DNA of 64,000 nt from contig NZ_JAASAH010000001.1 in NCBI RefSeq assembly GCF_012726235.1, positions 434,001-498,000 of the forward strand. Reading direction: 5' to 3'. Positions 23,152 through 32,101 of this stretch are shown here, piece by piece. The notes beneath the pieces were generated by a model that did no database searches, was not told where the DNA came from, and saw only the letters and a program-made list of their open reading frames with translations. Origin of the DNA: Streptomyces sp. HNM0574 (GTDB taxonomy: Bacteria > Actinomycetota > Actinomycetes > Streptomycetales > Streptomycetaceae). The position numbers and the translations under genes are program-made. Position 1 is the first letter of the stretch. Each line of letters begins with the position of its first letter.

Positions 23152-25671
23152 ATGGCCGGCACGGCACTGGGCGACCGGGACGCTCCCCTCGCCACCGTCG
23201 AACTGCCCCCGGTGACGGGCGCCCCCGTCGAACTCGGGCCCCGGCGCCTCCGGTTGGTCTTCCACGGGCTGATGCTCGTGCTGCTGCTGGCCGCGCTCGA
23301 GCAGACCATCGTCGCCACCGCGCTCCCGAAGATCGTCGGCGAGCTGCACGGCCTGGACCGCATGTCCTGGGCCGTCACCGCGTACCTGCTCGCCGCCACC
23401 ATCGGCCTGCCCGTCTACGGGAAGCTCGGCGACCTCTTCGGCCGGAAGGGCGTCTTCCTCTTCGCCATCGTCGTCTTCACCGCGGGCTCCGGACTCGCGG
23501 GCTGGGCCCGCACGATGGACGAGCTGATCGCCTTCCGCGCCATCCAGGGCATCGGCGCGGGCGGGCTCATGACCGGCGTGCAGGCGATCATCGCGGACAT
23601 CGTGCCGCCCCGGCAGCGCGCCCGCTACATGGGCGTCATCAGCGGCGCCTTCGGGCTGGCCTCCGTCGCGGGGCCGCTGCTCGGGGGCTGGTTCACCGAC
23701 ACCCTCTCGTGGCGCTGGTGCTTCTGGTTCAACGTGCCCTTCGGCCTCGTCACCCTCCTCGTCATCGGCCTCGTGCTGAGGCTCCCCCGGCCGGACCGCG
23801 CCCGCGTCCGGCTCGACGTCCCCGGCGCCCTGCTGCTCGCCGTCTTCTCCACCTGCCTTGTCCTGCTGACCAGTTGGGGCGGCACCCGCTACGCCTGGGG
23901 CGACAGGGTGATCCTCGGGCTCGCCGCCGGCGCCGTGCTGAGCGCGCTGCTCTTCCTCCTCGTCGAGCGGTACGCCGCCGAACCGGTTCTGCCGCTGCGC
24001 CTGTTCCGCGACTCCGTGTTCAACGTGACGGGGCTCGTCGGCGCCGCCATCGGCATCGCCCTGTTCGGCGCGGCCAGTTATCTGCCCAGCTTCCTGCAGA
24101 TGGTCGACGGCGTCAGCGCCACCACCTCGGGCCTGCTGATGCTGCCGATGATGGGCGGCATCGTCCTCGCCTCGATCGTCTCCGGGCACCTCATCGCCCG
24201 CACCGGCCGCTACCGGAGCCACCCCGTCCTCGGCTGCGCGCTGGCCGCCGTCGGCATGTGGCTGCTGTCCGGGCTGGGCGAGGACACCGGGCGCGTGGAG
24301 TACAGCCTGTGGATGGGCGTGCTCGGGCTGGGGCTCGGGTGCGTGCTGCCGGTGCTCGTCCTCGCCGTGCAGAACTCCGTGCCCCCGGCCGACCTCGGCG
24401 TCGCGACCAGCGCCAACACCTACTTCCGGCAGGTGGGCGGCAGCGTCGGAGCCGCCGTGTTCGGCACCCTGTTCGCCCACCGGCTGGCCGGCGCCCTCGC
24501 CGACGAACTGCCCCGGCACGCCTCGGGCGACGGGCCGCTGCCCGACCCGGAGTCGATCACCCCGCAGCTGGTGCACGCACTGCCCGCGCAGCTCCGCGAG
24601 GGCTACGTCCGGGCGTACGCGGAGGCGATGCCGGGGATCTTCCTGTACCTCGTCCCGGTGCTCGTCCTCGGGCTCCTGTTCGCGCTCTTCCTCAAGGAGA
24701 AAAGCCTGGTGTCCGCCAACCCGCCCGTCCCCGGAGCCCGTCACCCGGAGGAGCCCGCAGACCGCCGGACGGCCGCCGACTCCCTCGCCCACGTGCAGGC
24801 GTACCGCGAGGCCGCGGGCGCGGCGGCCCCGCCACCGGCCGCCGCCTCGGCCCCCGTCACGGTCACCGTCGGCCAGGAGCCCGGGACCGAAGCCGGGCCC
24901 GACCCGGCGGACGAGTGGATTCCGGTACGCGGCAGCGTGCGGCACCACGACGGGACGGGCGTCCCCGGAGCCGCGCTCACCCTCATCGACACCGGCGGGC
25001 GCCAGACCGGCCGCGGCACCACCGGCGAGAACGGGCGGTACGCGCTGAGCACCCCGGGCGCCGGCTCGTACGTCCTCATCGCGGCGGCGGGCGGGCACCA
25101 GCCGCAGGCCGTGGGCGTCACCGTCGCCGACCGCCCCGTCGAACTGGACGTGCTGCTCGGCGGCGCCGGACGCCTCGCGGGCACCGTCCGCGGCGCCGAC
25201 GGACAGCCCGTACGGGACGCCTCGGTCACCCTCACCGACGTGCGCGGCGAGGTCGTCGCCTCGGCCCGGAGCGGGCCCGAAGGGGCCTACAGCATCGACG
25301 AGTTGGTCTCCGGCGAGTACACCCTCGCCGCGAGCGCCTCCGCGTACCGGCCCGCCGCGCTGCCCGTCTCGGTGCAGCCCTCGCGCGCGACCCGGCAGGA
25401 CATCGAACTGGCGGGCGGCGCCCTGCTGCGCGGCACCGTACGCGCAGGCGGCGGACGGCCCGTCGAGGACGCCAGGGTCACCCTGCTCGACGTGACGGGA
25501 AACGTCGTGGCCACCGTGACCACCGGCCCCGACGGCGTCTTCCGCTTCGCCGACCTGCCCTCCGGCGAGTACACCGTGATCGCCGCCGGATACCCGCCCG
25601 TGGCCACGGTCCTGCGGGTCGCGGGCGGCGGCCGCACCGAACGCGACGTCCAACTGGGCCACGCGGACTGA
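23152..25671 (+). CDS. MFS exporter (DHA2, EmrB/QacA type) fused to Ig-like carboxypeptidase-regulatory repeats
   Basis: An 839-residue protein. Residues 1 to about 520 are a typical 14-helix drug:H+ antiporter, with LEQTIVATALPKIVGELHGL, YGKLGDLFGRKGVFLFAI and FRAIQGIGAGGLMTGVQAI. After a charged Pro/Ala-rich linker, residues 586-839 form three similar beta-rich units (starting near 586, 668 and 751). Each contains a G-x-V-R-x-x-x-G-x-P-V-x-x-A-x-V-T-L-x-D pattern and later a G-x-Y/F-x-x-x-x-L-x-S/P-G-x-Y-x-x-x-A/I-A pattern, as in carboxypeptidase regulatory-like domains. These domains usually bind carbohydrate or peptide outside the cell. The export substrate is unknown. Confidence 0.88.
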   Translation: MAGTALGDRDAPLATVELPPVTGAPVELGPRRLRLVFHGLMLVLLLAALEQTIVATALPKIVGELHGLDRMSWAVTAYLLAATIGLPVYGKLGDLFGRKGVFLFAIVVFTAGSGLAGWARTMDELIAFRAIQGIGAGGLMTGVQAIIADIVPPRQRARYMGVISGAFGLASVAGPLLGGWFTDTLSWRWCFWFNVPFGLVTLLVIGLVLRLPRPDRARVRLDVPGALLLAVFSTCLVLLTSWGGTRYAWGDRVILGLAAGAVLSALLFLLVERYAAEPVLPLRLFRDSVFNVTGLVGAAIGIALFGAASYLPSFLQMVDGVSATTSGLLMLPMMGGIVLASIVSGHLIARTGRYRSHPVLGCALAAVGMWLLSGLGEDTGRVEYSLWMGVLGLGLGCVLPVLVLAVQNSVPPADLGVATSANTYFRQVGGSVGAAVFGTLFAHRLAGALADELPRHASGDGPLPDPESITPQLVHALPAQLREGYVRAYAEAMPGIFLYLVPVLVLGLLFALFLKEKSLVSANPPVPGARHPEEPADRRTAADSLAHVQAYREAAGAAAPPPAAASAPVTVTVGQEPGTEAGPDPADEWIPVRGSVRHHDGTGVPGAALTLIDTGGRQTGRGTTGENGRYALSTPGAGSYVLIAAAGGHQPQAVGVTVADRPVELDVLLGGAGRLAGTVRGADGQPVRDASVTLTDVRGEVVASARSGPEGAYSIDELVSGEYTLAASASAYRPAALPVSVQPSRATRQDIELAGGALLRGTVRAGGGRPVEDARVTLLDVTGNVVATVTTGPDGVFRFADLPSGEYTVIAAGYPPVATVLRVAGGGRTERDVQLGHAD

Positions 25672-25886
25672 CGGTTGGGCCCGGCCCCGGGCCCCGTTCC
25701 GGCGCGGGAGGAGGCGACCGGCGCGGGACACGGGGCCGGGCGCCGGGAACGGGAGCCGGGCGCCGTGCGCGGCACCGGCCGGGCGAGCCGCCGGATCGAT
25801 CCGTCGTGCGACGTCCCTTGTGCGCACGGCCCGAGGGGCCTTCACTGCGGGAGGAAGACGCCGCCGTCCCGGCGTTCACCTCGGGC

Positions 25887-26624
25887 ATGGAGCCACATAT
25901 GGAGGCAAGCACGCACTACGCCGACGCCTGGGAGGGCTTCTGGCGTGCCGCACCCGAAGGGGAGGGCGAGGTCCTGTGGGACACCGCCCCGCAGTTCGCC
26001 GCGGCCCGCCATCTGCCGCTGCTGACCGCACACTCCGGCGGCGCCGCCGCGCTCGTGGACGTCGGCTGCGGAAACGGCACCCAGACCCGGTACTTCGCGG
26101 CGCGCTACCGCCGCGTCGTCGGCATCGACGTCTCCCGCGCGGCGATCGCCCGCGCCCTCGCCGGGCCCGCCACGGCCGCCGACTTCCGCCGCGTGGACGC
26201 CGCCGACCCGGTCCCGGTCAAGGGCCTGCACGCCGAGACCGGCGACGCCGACGTCTACCTGCGCGGGGTGCTGCACCAGTGCGGCCCGGGGGACCGCGCT
26301 CGCGTCGCGTCCGGCGCCGCCACCCTCGCCGGCACCCGCGGCCGGGTGCTGGCCGTCGAACCCGCCGCCTCAGCCAGGGACGTGCTGGCCGCGCTGATGA
26401 GCCGCCCCGGCGGACCGCCGCCGTCCCTCGCCGCCGTCGTCGGACACGGCATCGCCCCCGCGGAGATGCCCGACGAATCGGTGCCCGCGCTCTTCGCCGC
26501 GCTGGGCCTGAGCATCCTCGCCGCGGGCAGCGCCCCCTTGCAGCTGACCCTGCGGGACGCCGGGGGCTCGCCGGTCGAACTCCCCGCGAACTGGCTGGTC
26601 GCGGGCCGGATGAGTGACTTCTGA
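25887..26624 (+). CDS. class I SAM-dependent methyltransferase
   Basis: A 245-residue protein with ALVDVGCGNGTQTRYFAARY as the SAM-binding loop and VVGIDVSRAAIARAL as the acidic strand that contacts the ribose. DVYLRGVLHQCGPGDRARVA is the motif IV region, and VLAVEPAASARDV follows. The N-terminal HYADAWEGFWRAAPEGEGEV lead is common in small-molecule methyltransferases. No strong Shine-Dalgarno site precedes the ATG at 25887; a second in-frame ATG at 25899 is equally possible. The substrate is unknown. It lies 215 bases after the MFS gene and may be expressed separately. Confidence 0.83.
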   Translation: MEPHMEASTHYADAWEGFWRAAPEGEGEVLWDTAPQFAAARHLPLLTAHSGGAAALVDVGCGNGTQTRYFAARYRRVVGIDVSRAAIARALAGPATAADFRRVDAADPVPVKGLHAETGDADVYLRGVLHQCGPGDRARVASGAATLAGTRGRVLAVEPAASARDVLAALMSRPGGPPPSLAAVVGHGIAPAEMPDESVPALFAALGLSILAAGSAPLQLTLRDAGGSPVELPANWLVAGRMSDF

Positions 26625-26641
26625 GAACGAGATCTCCGGAG

Positions 26642-26650
26642 TTATCCACA
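26642..26650 (+). promoter_or_regulatory. lone perfect DnaA-box sequence
   Basis: TTATCCACA is identical to the classical DnaA box and lies 41 bases before the M55 peptidase ATG. Only one copy was noticed, so it is not an origin. It could be chance or a DnaA-responsive promoter element. Confidence 0.3.
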
Positions 26651-26690
26651 GGGGTGTCGCGGCGTTTGCCGACCGCGTAACGTTCCGCGC

Positions 26691-27524
26691 ATGAAGATCC
26701 TCATCAGCGCCGACATGGAAGGCGCCACCGGTGTCACCTGGCCCGCTGACGTCCTCCCCGGCACCCCGCAGTGGGAGCGTTGCCGCTCCCTGTTCACCTC
26801 CGACGTGAACGCAGCGGTGCAGGGCTTCTTCGACGGCGGAGCCGATGAGGTCCTCATCAACGAGGCGCACTGGACGATGCGCAACCTGCTCCTCGAAGAG
26901 CTCGACGAGCGCGCCGAGATGCTCACCGGAAAGCACAAGTCCCTCTCCATGGTGGAGGGCGTGCAGCACGGCGACGTCGACGGCATCGCCTTCGTCGGCT
27001 ACCACACGGGCGCGGGCGCCGAGGGCGTGCTCGCCCACACCTACCTGGCCAACTCCCTCACCGGCGTCTGGGCCGACGGCGTCCGCGCGAGCGAGGGCCT
27101 GCTGAACGCCCTGGTGGTGGCCGAGTTCGGCGTCCCCGTCGTCCTCGTCACGGGCGACGACCGCACCGTCGAGGACGCCGGGGGATACGCCCCCGCGGCC
27201 CAGGGCGTCGCCGTCAAGGACTACGTCTCCCGGTACGCGGCCGTCTGCCGCACCCCGGCCCGTACGGCGGCGGACATCCGCGCCGCGGCCGCCAAGGCCG
27301 CGCCGCTCGCCGTGCGGACCACACCCGCACCGCCCCAACCGCACACCATTGAGCTGGAGTTCGACGCCGAACACCTGGCCGGCGCGGCTACCGTCGTGCC
27401 CGGCGTGGAACGGGTGGGGGAGCGCCGCGTGGCCTACACCTCGCGGGACATGTACGAGGGAATCCGCTGCTTCAAGGCGGTCACGACCGTCGTCTCGGCG
27501 GCGGTGGAGGAGCAATATGGCTGA
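26691..27524 (+). CDS. M55 family D-aminopeptidase (DppA-like)
   Basis: A 277-residue zinc peptidase. It starts MKILISADMEGATGVTW, giving Asp8 and Glu10, and has His60 in LINEAHWTM. These match the numbering of the zinc ligands in Bacillus DppA as I remember them. GIAFVGYHTGAGAEGVLAHT supplies the further conserved His residues. DppA-type enzymes form decameric rings and remove N-terminal D-amino acids from peptides such as D-Ala-D-Ala. No Shine-Dalgarno site precedes the ATG, so translation may be leaderless. Its last 8 bases overlap the next peptidase gene, which makes this the first gene of a three-gene peptide-catabolic operon. Confidence 0.9.
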   Translation: MKILISADMEGATGVTWPADVLPGTPQWERCRSLFTSDVNAAVQGFFDGGADEVLINEAHWTMRNLLLEELDERAEMLTGKHKSLSMVEGVQHGDVDGIAFVGYHTGAGAEGVLAHTYLANSLTGVWADGVRASEGLLNALVVAEFGVPVVLVTGDDRTVEDAGGYAPAAQGVAVKDYVSRYAAVCRTPARTAADIRAAAAKAAPLAVRTTPAPPQPHTIELEFDAEHLAGAATVVPGVERVGERRVAYTSRDMYEGIRCFKAVTTVVSAAVEEQYG

Positions 27525-28926
27525 GACGGGCACGCCCGGCACCCCGGGCGACAGAAACCGGCACCAGGAGCACACGGGCCCGGCCGCGCACATCGACCAG
27601 CAGGCGCTGGACGAGGTCGTCACGTTCACCTCGGACCTGATCCGGATGGACACCACGAACCACGGCGGCGGCCGGGGCAACGAACGGCAGGCCGCCGAGT
27701 ACGTCGCGGACCGGCTCGCCGACGCGGGCCTGGAGCCGACCCTCCTGGAGAAGGCCCCCGGCCGCACCAACGTCGTCTGCCGCATCCCCGGCAGCGACCC
27801 CACGGCCGACGCGCTGCTCGTGCACGGCCACCTCGACGTCGTCCCCGCCGACCCCGCCGAGTGGTCCGTGCACCCCTTCTCGGGCGAGATCCGGGACGGC
27901 GTGGTCTGGGGCCGGGGCGCCATCGACATGAAGAACATGGACGCCATGGTGCTGGCGACGGCCCGCGCCTGGGCCCGCGCCGGAGTCCGCCCCCGGCAGG
28001 ACGTGGTGCTGGCCTTCACCGCCGACGAGGAGGACAGCGCCGAGTTCGGCGCCGGATACCTCGCCGACCAGCACGCCGAACTCTTCGAGGGCTGCACCGA
28101 AGGCATCAGCGAATCCGGCGCGTTCACCTTCCACACCGGCGACGGGATGCGGCTGTACCCCGTCGCGGCGGGCGAGCGCGGCACGGCCTGGCTGCGCCTG
28201 ACGGCCGACGGCCGCGCCGGACACGGCTCCAAGGTCAACCACGACAACGCGGTCACCCGGCTCGCCGCCGCAGTCAACCGCATCGGCGAGCACCGCTGGC
28301 CGCAGCGGCTCACCCCGACGGTCCGCGCGGCGCTCGCCGAACTCGCCGCCCTGCGCGGCCTGGAGCCCCCAGAGTTCGACGCACCCGGCTTCGACGTCGA
28401 CACCCTGCTCGCCCGGCTCGGCCGCGAGTCCCAGCTCGTCGAACCGACCGTACGCAACAGCGCCAACCCCACCGTCCTGGACGCCGGTTACAAGCTGAAC
28501 GTCATCCCCGGCAGCGCCACCGGCTACGTCGACGGCCGCATCCTCCCCGGCGGCGAGGACGAGTTCCACGCCACCCTCGACGCACTGACCGGACCCGAGG
28601 TCGACTGGGCCTTCCACCACCGCGAGGTGCCGCTGGAGGCCCCCGTCGACGGCCCCGCGTACGCGGCCATGCGGGAGGCCCTGCTGCACTTCGACCCCGA
28701 GGCGCACGTCGTGCCGTACTGCATGTCCGGCGGCACCGACGCCAAGCAGTTCTCCCGGCTCGGCATCGCCGGGTACGGCTTCTCGCCGCTCCGGCTGCCC
28801 GAAGGCTTCGACTACCAGGCGCTCTTCCACGGCGTGGACGAGCGCGTCCCGGTGGACGCCCTGCACTTCGGCGTCCACGTCCTCGACCGCACCCTGCTCG
28901 CCCTCCGGGGCACCCGGGAGGCCTGA
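27517..28926 (+). CDS. M20 family metallopeptidase/deacylase
   Basis: A 469-residue protein with the M20 di-zinc motifs: LLVHGHLDVVPAD (His105, Asp107), VWGRGAIDMKNMDAM (bridging Asp) and LAFTADEEDS (catalytic Glu followed by a metal-binding Glu). AGYKLNVIPGSATGYVDGRI marks the dimerisation domain, and CMSGGTDAKQFSRLGI the late conserved segment. The family includes dipeptidases, carboxypeptidases and acylases; the exact substrate is open. The ATG at 27517 has GGAGG six bases upstream, inside the end of the M55 gene. It is followed directly by an S9 peptidase gene, consistent with stepwise peptide breakdown in the cytoplasm. Confidence 0.9.
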   Translation: MAETGTPGTPGDRNRHQEHTGPAAHIDQQALDEVVTFTSDLIRMDTTNHGGGRGNERQAAEYVADRLADAGLEPTLLEKAPGRTNVVCRIPGSDPTADALLVHGHLDVVPADPAEWSVHPFSGEIRDGVVWGRGAIDMKNMDAMVLATARAWARAGVRPRQDVVLAFTADEEDSAEFGAGYLADQHAELFEGCTEGISESGAFTFHTGDGMRLYPVAAGERGTAWLRLTADGRAGHGSKVNHDNAVTRLAAAVNRIGEHRWPQRLTPTVRAALAELAALRGLEPPEFDAPGFDVDTLLARLGRESQLVEPTVRNSANPTVLDAGYKLNVIPGSATGYVDGRILPGGEDEFHATLDALTGPEVDWAFHHREVPLEAPVDGPAYAAMREALLHFDPEAHVVPYCMSGGTDAKQFSRLGIAGYGFSPLRLPEGFDYQALFHGVDERVPVDALHFGVHVLDRTLLALRGTREA

Positions 28927-28932
28927 CCGCAC

Positions 28933-30960
28933 ATGGCGACCGCTACCGCTCCCCACGGCACCTGGCCGTCCCCGATCGACGCCCCGCTCGTCGCGGCCCA
29001 CGACGGCCGGCCCGAGTATCTCGGGGCGGTCGGCGGGGAGTTGTGGTGGACGGAACCACGCCCCGAGGAGGGCGGCCGCCGCGCCCTGATGCGCCTCTCC
29101 CCGGACGGCGGCCCCGCCGCCCCGGCCGTCGAGCGCACGGTGCTGCCCGCCCCGTGGAACGTACGCAACCGCGTCATCGAGTACGGCGGACTGCCCTGGG
29201 CCGGGGCGGCCCGCCCGGACGGCAGCCCCGTCGTCGCCTTCACCCACTTCGACGACCAGCGCCTGTACGCCTACGAACCGGACAACGGCTCCCCGGAGCC
29301 GCCGAGGCCGCTGACGCCGGTCTCGGAGGTGACCGACGGCGGACTGCGCTGGTGCGACCCCGTGCTGCTCCTCGACCGGGGCGAAGTGTGGTGCGTACTG
29401 GAGGAGTTGACCGGGCCCAGGCCCACGGACGTGCGCCGGATGCTCGCCGCCGTCCCGCTGGACGGCTCGGCGGCCGAGGACCGCTCCCGCATCCGCGTCC
29501 TGACCGGTGAAGGGCCGGACGCCAACCGCTTCGTGACCGGCCCCCGGGTCTCCCCGGACGGACGGCACGCCGTCTGGATCGCCTGGGACCACCCGGCGAT
29601 GCCCTGGGACGGCACGGAACTCAAGGTCGCCCGCGTCACCGCGCAGGGCACGTTCGAGGACGTCCGCGCCGTCGCCGGCGGGCCGGAGGAATCCATTCCG
29701 CAGGTCGAATGGGCGCCCGACGGGCGGCTGTTGTTCGTCTCCGACACCACCGGCTGGTGGAACCTCCACCGGCTCGACCCCACCGCACCCGACGGGGCCC
29801 GCACCGAACTCTGCCCGCGTGAGGAGGAGTTCGCGGCCGGCGTGTGGCGCATCGGCGGCAAATGGTTCGAGCCGCTGCCGAACGGCCTCGTCGCCGTCCT
29901 GCACGGCCGCGGCTCCATGGTCCTGGGCATACTCGACCCGGAGACCGGCGACCTCGTCGACGCACCCGGCGCCTGGAGCGAATGGGGCCCCGCCCTGGCC
30001 GCTGCCGACACCCGGATCTTCGGCGTCGCCGCCGGCCCCCGCACCGCGTACGAGATCGTCGAGCTCGACACCGGCACCGGCCACAGCCGCGTCGTGGCCT
30101 GCGGCCACACCGACGACGTCGACCCCGCGTACTACCCCGAGCCCCTCGTCCGGACCTTTACAGGACCGGGCGGCCGCGACATCCACGCCCACCTCTACCC
30201 GCCCCACCACCCCGGGTTCACCGCGCCCGCAGGCGACCTCCCGCCCTACGTCATCTGGGCACACGGCGGCCCCACCTCCCGCTCGCCGCTCGTACTCGAC
30301 CTGGAGATCGCCTACTTCACCTCCCGCGGCATCGGCGTCGCCGAGGTCAACTACGGCGGCTCGACGGGCTACGGGCGGGAGTACCGCAACCGGCTCCGCG
30401 AACAGTGGGGCGTCGTCGACGTCGAGGACTGCGCCGCCGTCGCCCGTGCCCTCGCCGAGGAAGGCTCCGCCGACCCGGCACGCCTCGCCATCCGGGGCGG
30501 CAGCGCCGGCGGCTGGACGACCGCCGCCTCCCTGACGTCCCCCGCCACCGAGGGCCTCTACGCCTGCGGCACCATCAGCTACCCCATCCTCGACCTGGAG
30601 GGCTGGGCCACCGGCGAGACGCACGACTTCGAGTCGCAGTACCTGGAGTCGCTCGTCGGCCCCCTCGAACAGCACCGCGAGCGGTACCGCGAACGCTCAC
30701 CCATGCACCACGCCGACCGCGTCACCGTGCCCTTCCTGCTCCTTCAGGGCCTGGACGACGTGATCTGCCCGCCCGTGCAGTGCGAACGCTTCCTCCAGCA
30801 GACGGCCGACACCGTGCCGCACGCCTACCTCGCTTTCGAGGGCGAAGGCCACGGGTTCCGCCGCGCCGACACCATCATCCGCGCCGTCGAGGCCGAACTC
30901 TCGCTGTACTCCCAGGTGTTCGGCCTCGGGCGGGAGGATGTGGGGCGGGTGGAGCTTTAG
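28933..30960 (+). CDS. S9 family prolyl oligopeptidase-type peptidase
   Basis: A 675-residue serine peptidase: an N-terminal beta-propeller (to about residue 410) rich in blade motifs such as VSPDGRHAVWIAWDHP and WAPDGRLLFVSDTTGWWNLH, then an alpha/beta-hydrolase domain. The catalytic Ser524 is in RGGSAGGWT, the Asp is 608 or 609 in QGLDDVICPP, and His640 is in GEGHGFR. Members cleave short peptides as dipeptidyl- or acylaminoacyl-peptidases. No signal peptide is present, so it is cytoplasmic. It is the last gene of the M55-M20-S9 operon, six bases after the M20 stop codon. Confidence 0.92.
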   Translation: MATATAPHGTWPSPIDAPLVAAHDGRPEYLGAVGGELWWTEPRPEEGGRRALMRLSPDGGPAAPAVERTVLPAPWNVRNRVIEYGGLPWAGAARPDGSPVVAFTHFDDQRLYAYEPDNGSPEPPRPLTPVSEVTDGGLRWCDPVLLLDRGEVWCVLEELTGPRPTDVRRMLAAVPLDGSAAEDRSRIRVLTGEGPDANRFVTGPRVSPDGRHAVWIAWDHPAMPWDGTELKVARVTAQGTFEDVRAVAGGPEESIPQVEWAPDGRLLFVSDTTGWWNLHRLDPTAPDGARTELCPREEEFAAGVWRIGGKWFEPLPNGLVAVLHGRGSMVLGILDPETGDLVDAPGAWSEWGPALAAADTRIFGVAAGPRTAYEIVELDTGTGHSRVVACGHTDDVDPAYYPEPLVRTFTGPGGRDIHAHLYPPHHPGFTAPAGDLPPYVIWAHGGPTSRSPLVLDLEIAYFTSRGIGVAEVNYGGSTGYGREYRNRLREQWGVVDVEDCAAVARALAEEGSADPARLAIRGGSAGGWTTAASLTSPATEGLYACGTISYPILDLEGWATGETHDFESQYLESLVGPLEQHRERYRERSPMHHADRVTVPFLLLQGLDDVICPPVQCERFLQQTADTVPHAYLAFEGEGHGFRRADTIIRAVEAELSLYSQVFGLGREDVGRVEL

Positions 30961-30993
30961 CTGGTTCCGGGCCTTCCGGCCGGACCGTGCGAT

Positions 30994-31953
30994 TCAGGTG
31001 CCCCCGGTGGCCCGCGCTGTCCGTGTGGCGCGGGTCGCCCGGGTGGTCATGCGGCGGGTGGCCTCGGCCAGTTCGGCGGGGGACTCGACCGTGTAGGGGA
31101 CGGCGACGGCCGCGACGATGCCCGCGAGCCAGTCCCAGTCGTCGGGGTCCGTCCGGTAGCGGCAGCGGTCCGTGCCGACGGCTTCCAGCGTGCCCGCCTC
31201 GGCCGTCAGCCGCCGGGTGACGACGGACAGCGGGGCGTCGAAGAGCACCGAACCGTCCGCGCCCGGTGCGCCGGTGAACGGGCCCTCGGGGACCGGCCGT
31301 GGTGTGAACGTCGTTCCCGGGACGCCGACTTCGCGCATCGCCCCGACGCGGAAGCTGCGCCAGTCCTCCCGGTCCAGGTCCCAGCAGAGCAGGTACCAGC
31401 GGTGCCGGAGCAGGACGAGACGGTACGGCTCGACCCGGCGCCCGCTCTCCCGGCCGTCCCGCGCCGTGTAGCGGAAGCGGACGTGCGCGTGGGTGTGCGT
31501 CGCGGGGGCGAGGTGCCGGAGCGCGGCGAGCGTGCGGTCGTCCGGCGCCCCGGCCGGGGGCTCCGGCGGCTCCGTGGACGCGGCCACGGACTCCACGCGG
31601 TGGCGCACCCGGGACGGCACCACCTGCTCGATCTTGCCCAGCGCCGAGGCCGCCGCGGCCGCCTCGGCACCGCCGTACGCCGCGGCCGCGTGCCGCAGGC
31701 CGACGACGGTGGCGACGGCCTCGTCGTCCGTCAGCAGCAGCGGCGGCATGCCGTGCCCGCCGAGCAGGCGATAGCTGCCGCCGGTGCCGGGGGCGGAGCC
31801 GACCGCGTAACCGAAGCCCCGCAGCCGCTCCACGTCGCGGCGCAGCGTACGGGCGGACACCCCGAGCCGCCGGGCCAGTTCGGGCCCGCTTTGGGCACGG
31901 CCCGACTGGAGCAGCGACAGCAGCTCCAGCATTCGCCCGCTGGGGTCTCCCAT
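30994..31953 (-). CDS. WYL-domain transcriptional regulator (YafY type)
   Basis: A 319-residue regulator. The N-terminal winged helix-turn-helix reads RMLELLSLLQSGRAQSGPEL then ARRLGVSARTLRRDVERLRG, followed by the family's LLLTDDEAVATVVGLRHAA linker. The WYL core is LLRHRWYLLCWDLDREDWRS then FRVGAM. WYL domains sense nucleic-acid or nucleotide ligands in several characterised regulators. A strong GGGAGGTGA precedes the ATG. It is divergent, across 148 bases, from an NmrA-like gene, which it most likely regulates. Confidence 0.9.
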   Translation of the reverse strand: MGDPSGRMLELLSLLQSGRAQSGPELARRLGVSARTLRRDVERLRGFGYAVGSAPGTGGSYRLLGGHGMPPLLLTDDEAVATVVGLRHAAAAYGGAEAAAAASALGKIEQVVPSRVRHRVESVAASTEPPEPPAGAPDDRTLAALRHLAPATHTHAHVRFRYTARDGRESGRRVEPYRLVLLRHRWYLLCWDLDREDWRSFRVGAMREVGVPGTTFTPRPVPEGPFTGAPGADGSVLFDAPLSVVTRRLTAEAGTLEAVGTDRCRYRTDPDDWDWLAGIVAAVAVPYTVESPAELAEATRRMTTRATRATRTARATGGT

Positions 31954-32101
31954 GCCGGCTCACCTCCCTCGTTCCTGCGGTGCCGCCGGTTCGGGCTCCC
32001 GTCGATGGTGCGGCTCGTTGCGGACAGGTTCTGGCCTCAAGTGTCCCTACGGTGGCAGCACGTCCGCATCTCGCCCGCGCTCCGTGGAAGGACCTTCCGC
32101 C

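Noticed and set aside
27481..30675. Minus-strand open frame of 1,064 codons
   Set aside because: Antisense to the M20 and S9 peptidase genes, which have clear catalytic motifs. Only Gly/Ala/Val/Arg-rich shadow sequence is encoded.
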